In this document: piece after piece, positions 61,301-64,000 of the stretch
How the letters are laid out: every line of letters begins with the position of its first letter
Position numbering within the stretch: the first letter of the stretch is position 1
From: Siphonodentalium dalli
Taxonomy: Eukaryota > Mollusca > Scaphopoda > Gadilida > Siphonodentaliidae
Assembly (NCBI GenBank): GCA_032622095.1
Contig: CP136061.1
Span: forward strand, 62,497,127 to 62,561,126
DNA: 64,000 bases
Direction: 5' to 3'
Notes under the pieces: model-generated
What the model was told of the DNA's origin: nothing
Database searches by the model: none
What the model saw: the letters and a program-made list of their open reading frames with translations, nothing else
Program-made: the position numbers and the translations under genes

Positions 61301-64000
61301 TCCACCTTAATACCTTTATACCTGGTGCGACAACCCCACCATGAGTATCCACATTAATACCTTTATACCTGGTGCGACAACCCCACCATGAGTATCCACC
61401 TTAATACCTTTATACCTGGTGCGACAACCCCACCATGAGTATCCACCTTAATACCTTTATACCTGGTGCGACAACCCCACCATGAGTATCCACATTAATA
61501 CCTTTATACCTGGTGCGACAACCCCACCACGAGTATCCACCTTAATACCTTTATACCTGGTGCGACAACCCCACCATGAGTATCCACCTTAATACCTTTA
61601 TACCTGGTGCGACAACCCCACCATGAGTATCCACATTAATACCTTTATACCTGGTGCGACAACCCCGCCACGAGTATCCACATTAATACATTTATACCTG
61701 GTGCGACAACCCCGCCATGAGTATCCACATTAATACATTTATACCTGGTGCGACAACCCCGCCATGAGTATCCACCTTAATACCTTTATACCTGGTGCGA
61801 CAACCCCACCACGGGTATCCACATTAATACATTTATACCTGGTGCGACAACCCCACCACGAGTATCCACCTTAATACCTTTATACCTGGTGCGACAACCC
61901 CACCACGGGTATCCACATTAATACATTTATACCTGGTGCGACAACCCCACCACGGGTATCCACCTTAATACCTTTATACCTGGTGCGACAACCCCACCAC
62001 GGGTATCCACATTAATACATTTATACCTGGTGCGACAACCCTACCACGAGTATCCACCTTAATACCTTTATACCTGGTGCGACAACCCCACCACGGGTAT
62101 CCACCTTAATACCTTTATACCTGGTGCGACAACCCTACCACGAGTATCCACATTAATACCTTTATACCTGGTGCGACAACCACACCACGAGTATCCACAT
62201 TAATACATTTATACCTGGTGCGACAACCCCACCACGAGTATCCACCTTAATACCTTTATACCTGGTGCGACAACCCCACCACGAGTATCCACCTTAATAC
62301 CTTTATACCTGGTGAGACAACCCCACCATGAGTATCCACCTTAATACCTTTATACCTGGTGAGACAACCCCACCATGAGTATCCACCTTAATACCTTTAT
62401 ACCTGGTGAGACAACCCCACTACGAGTATCCACCTTAATACCTTTATACCTGGTGCGACAACCCCACCATGAGTATCCACCTTAATACCTTTATACCTGG
62501 TGCGACAACCCCACCATGAGTATCCACCTTAATACCTTTATACCTGGTGAGACAACCCCACTACGAGTATCCACCTTAATACCTTTATACCTGGTGCGAC
62601 AACCCCACCATGAGTATCCACCTTAATACCTTTATACCTGGTGCGACAACCACACCACGAGTATCCACATTAATACCTTTATACCTGGTGAGACAACCCC
62701 ACCATGAGTATCCACCTTAATACCTTTATACCTGGTGCGACAACCCCACCATGAGTATCCACCTTAATACCTTTATACCTGGTGAGACAACCCCACCATG
62801 AGTATCCACCTTAATACCTTTATACCTGGTGCGACAACCCCACCATGAGTATCCACCTTAATACCTTTACACCTGGTGCGACAACCCCACCACGAGTATC
62901 CACCTTAATACTGTTATACCTGGTACGACAACCCCACCATGAGTATCCACCTTAATACCTTTATACCTGGTACGACAACCCTACCATGAGTATCCACCTT
63001 AATACCTTTATACCTGGTGCGACAACCCCACCACGAGTATCCACATTAATACCTTTATACCTGGTGCGACAACCACACCATGAGTATCCACCTTAATACC
63101 TTTATACCTGGTGCGACAACCCCACCACGAGTATCCACCTTAATACCTTTATACCTGGTGAGACAACCCCACCATGAGTATCCACCTTAATACCTTTATA
63201 CCTGGTACGACAACCCTACCACGAGTATCCACATTAATACCTTTACACCTGGTGCGACAACCCCACCATGAGTATCCACCTTAATACCTTTATACCTGGT
63301 GAGACAACCCCACCATGAGTATCCACCTTAATACCTTTATACCTGGTGAGACAACCCCACCATGAGTATCCACCTTAATACCTTTATACCTGGTGCGACA
63401 ACCCCACCATGAGTATCCACCTTAATACCTTTATACCTGGTGAGACAACCCCACCATGAGTATCCACCTTAATACCTTTATACCTGGTACGACAACCCTA
63501 CCACGAGTATCCACATTAATACCTTTACACCTGGTGCGACAACCCCACCATGAGTATCCACCTTAATACCTTTATACCTGGTGAGACAACCCCACCATGA
63601 GTATCCACCTTAATACCTTTATACCTGGTGAGACAACCCCACCATGAGTATCCACCTTAATACCTTTATACCTGGTGCGACAACCCCACCATGAGTATCC
63701 ACCTTAATACCTTTATACCTGGTACGACAACCCTACCACGAGTATCCACCTTAATAACTTTATACCTGGTGCGACAACCCCACCACGAGTATCCACCTTA
63801 ATACTGTTATACCTGGTGCGACAACCCCACCACGAGTATCCACCTTAATACCTTTATACCTGGTACGACAACCCTACCACGAGTATCCACATTAATACCT
63901 TTATACCTGGTGCGACAACCCCACCACGAGTATCCACCTTAATACCTTTATACCTGGTGCGACAACCCCACCACGAGTATCCACCTTAATACCTTTATAC
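52312..64000. repeat. 47-bp minisatellite, ~250 copies, runs off the window
   Basis: The period is 47 bp (for example GAGTATCC at 52751 and 52798). Key words in the unit, in order: GAGTATCCACCTTAATACCT, TTATACCTGGTGCGACAACC, CCACCAC. Variable sites: CACGAG/CATGAG/CACGCGAG (the last makes 46-bp units), CCACCTTAA/CCACATTAA/CCACCTGAA, TACCTTTA/TACTGTTA/TACATTTA/TAACTTTA, GGTGCGA/GGTACGA/GGTGAGA, AACCCCACC/AACCACACC/AACCCTACC/AACACCACC. The plus strand is C-rich and G-poor. No spacers or unrelated insertions were seen in 11.7 kb. Short open frames inside are by-products: because 47 is not a multiple of three, each frame meets the TAA of CCTTAATACC within three units unless a variant removes it. 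Confidence 0.97.

Noticed and set aside
52312-64000. Regular repeats as a possible CRISPR array or a repetitive protein gene
   Set aside because: The units abut with no unique spacers, the genome is eukaryotic, and the period of 47 bp shifts the frame each unit with a stop in one frame, so neither a CRISPR array nor a coding repeat is tenable.

Overview
This is eukaryotic, almost certainly metazoan, DNA that is very gene-poor and crowded with transposable elements. One real protein-coding exon is clear: a class A neuropeptide GPCR of the neuromedin-U/pyrokinin/capa receptor type at 35509-36054, with an acceptor and a donor site. The receptor subtype, the two non-LTR retrotransposon remnants (C-terminal cysteine cluster and 'FLLKCPLY'-like motif) and the repeat types suggest a marine invertebrate, perhaps a spiralian (mollusc, brachiopod or annelid) or another non-vertebrate bilaterian. 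The taxon is inference only.

Layout: 1-35.5 kb and 36-52.3 kb are non-coding sequence filled with mobile elements. Those with defined ends are: foldback elements at 7462-7919 (5-bp ATTTT duplication), 42607-43884 (5-bp TCAAT duplication) and 19971-22548 (2.6 kb, CCCGGGC-rich ends); smaller foldbacks around 9.0, 15.8, 19.1, 26.1, 36.1, 37.4, 44.3 and 45.7 kb; piggyBac-like TTAA-flanked elements at 10416-11554, 30350-30590, 36333-37749 and 45329-45573; a hAT-like element at 48095-49188 with an 8-bp target duplication, plus related fragments; and non-autonomous Helitrons at 17546-18284 (-), 31650-32530 (+) and 36507-37335 (+), plus a fragment near 47 kb. A degenerate 5'-truncated LINE lies at 38521-42080 (+). 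A second LINE 3' fragment (28149-29272, -) sits between two (GTT)n tracts. Tandem repeats of 41 bp (26.7 kb), 33 bp (31.1 kb), about 70 bp (4.1 kb) and a GAT-rich tract (37.9-38.3 kb) also occur.

From about 52.31 kb to the end of the window (11.7 kb, continuing beyond it) the sequence is one uninterrupted 47-bp minisatellite of roughly 250 units, with local higher-order blocks of 281/282 and 375 bp and a main polymorphism that looks like CpG-to-TpG decay.

There is no operon-like logic. The receptor exon is an island whose preceding exon (TM1-TM2) and following exon (TM6-TM7) I could not find. Its downstream intron begins with a palindrome and holds a three-layer nest of transposons. All coordinates, repeat pairings and target duplications were read by eye, so arm lengths are approximate unless the ends are spelled out.
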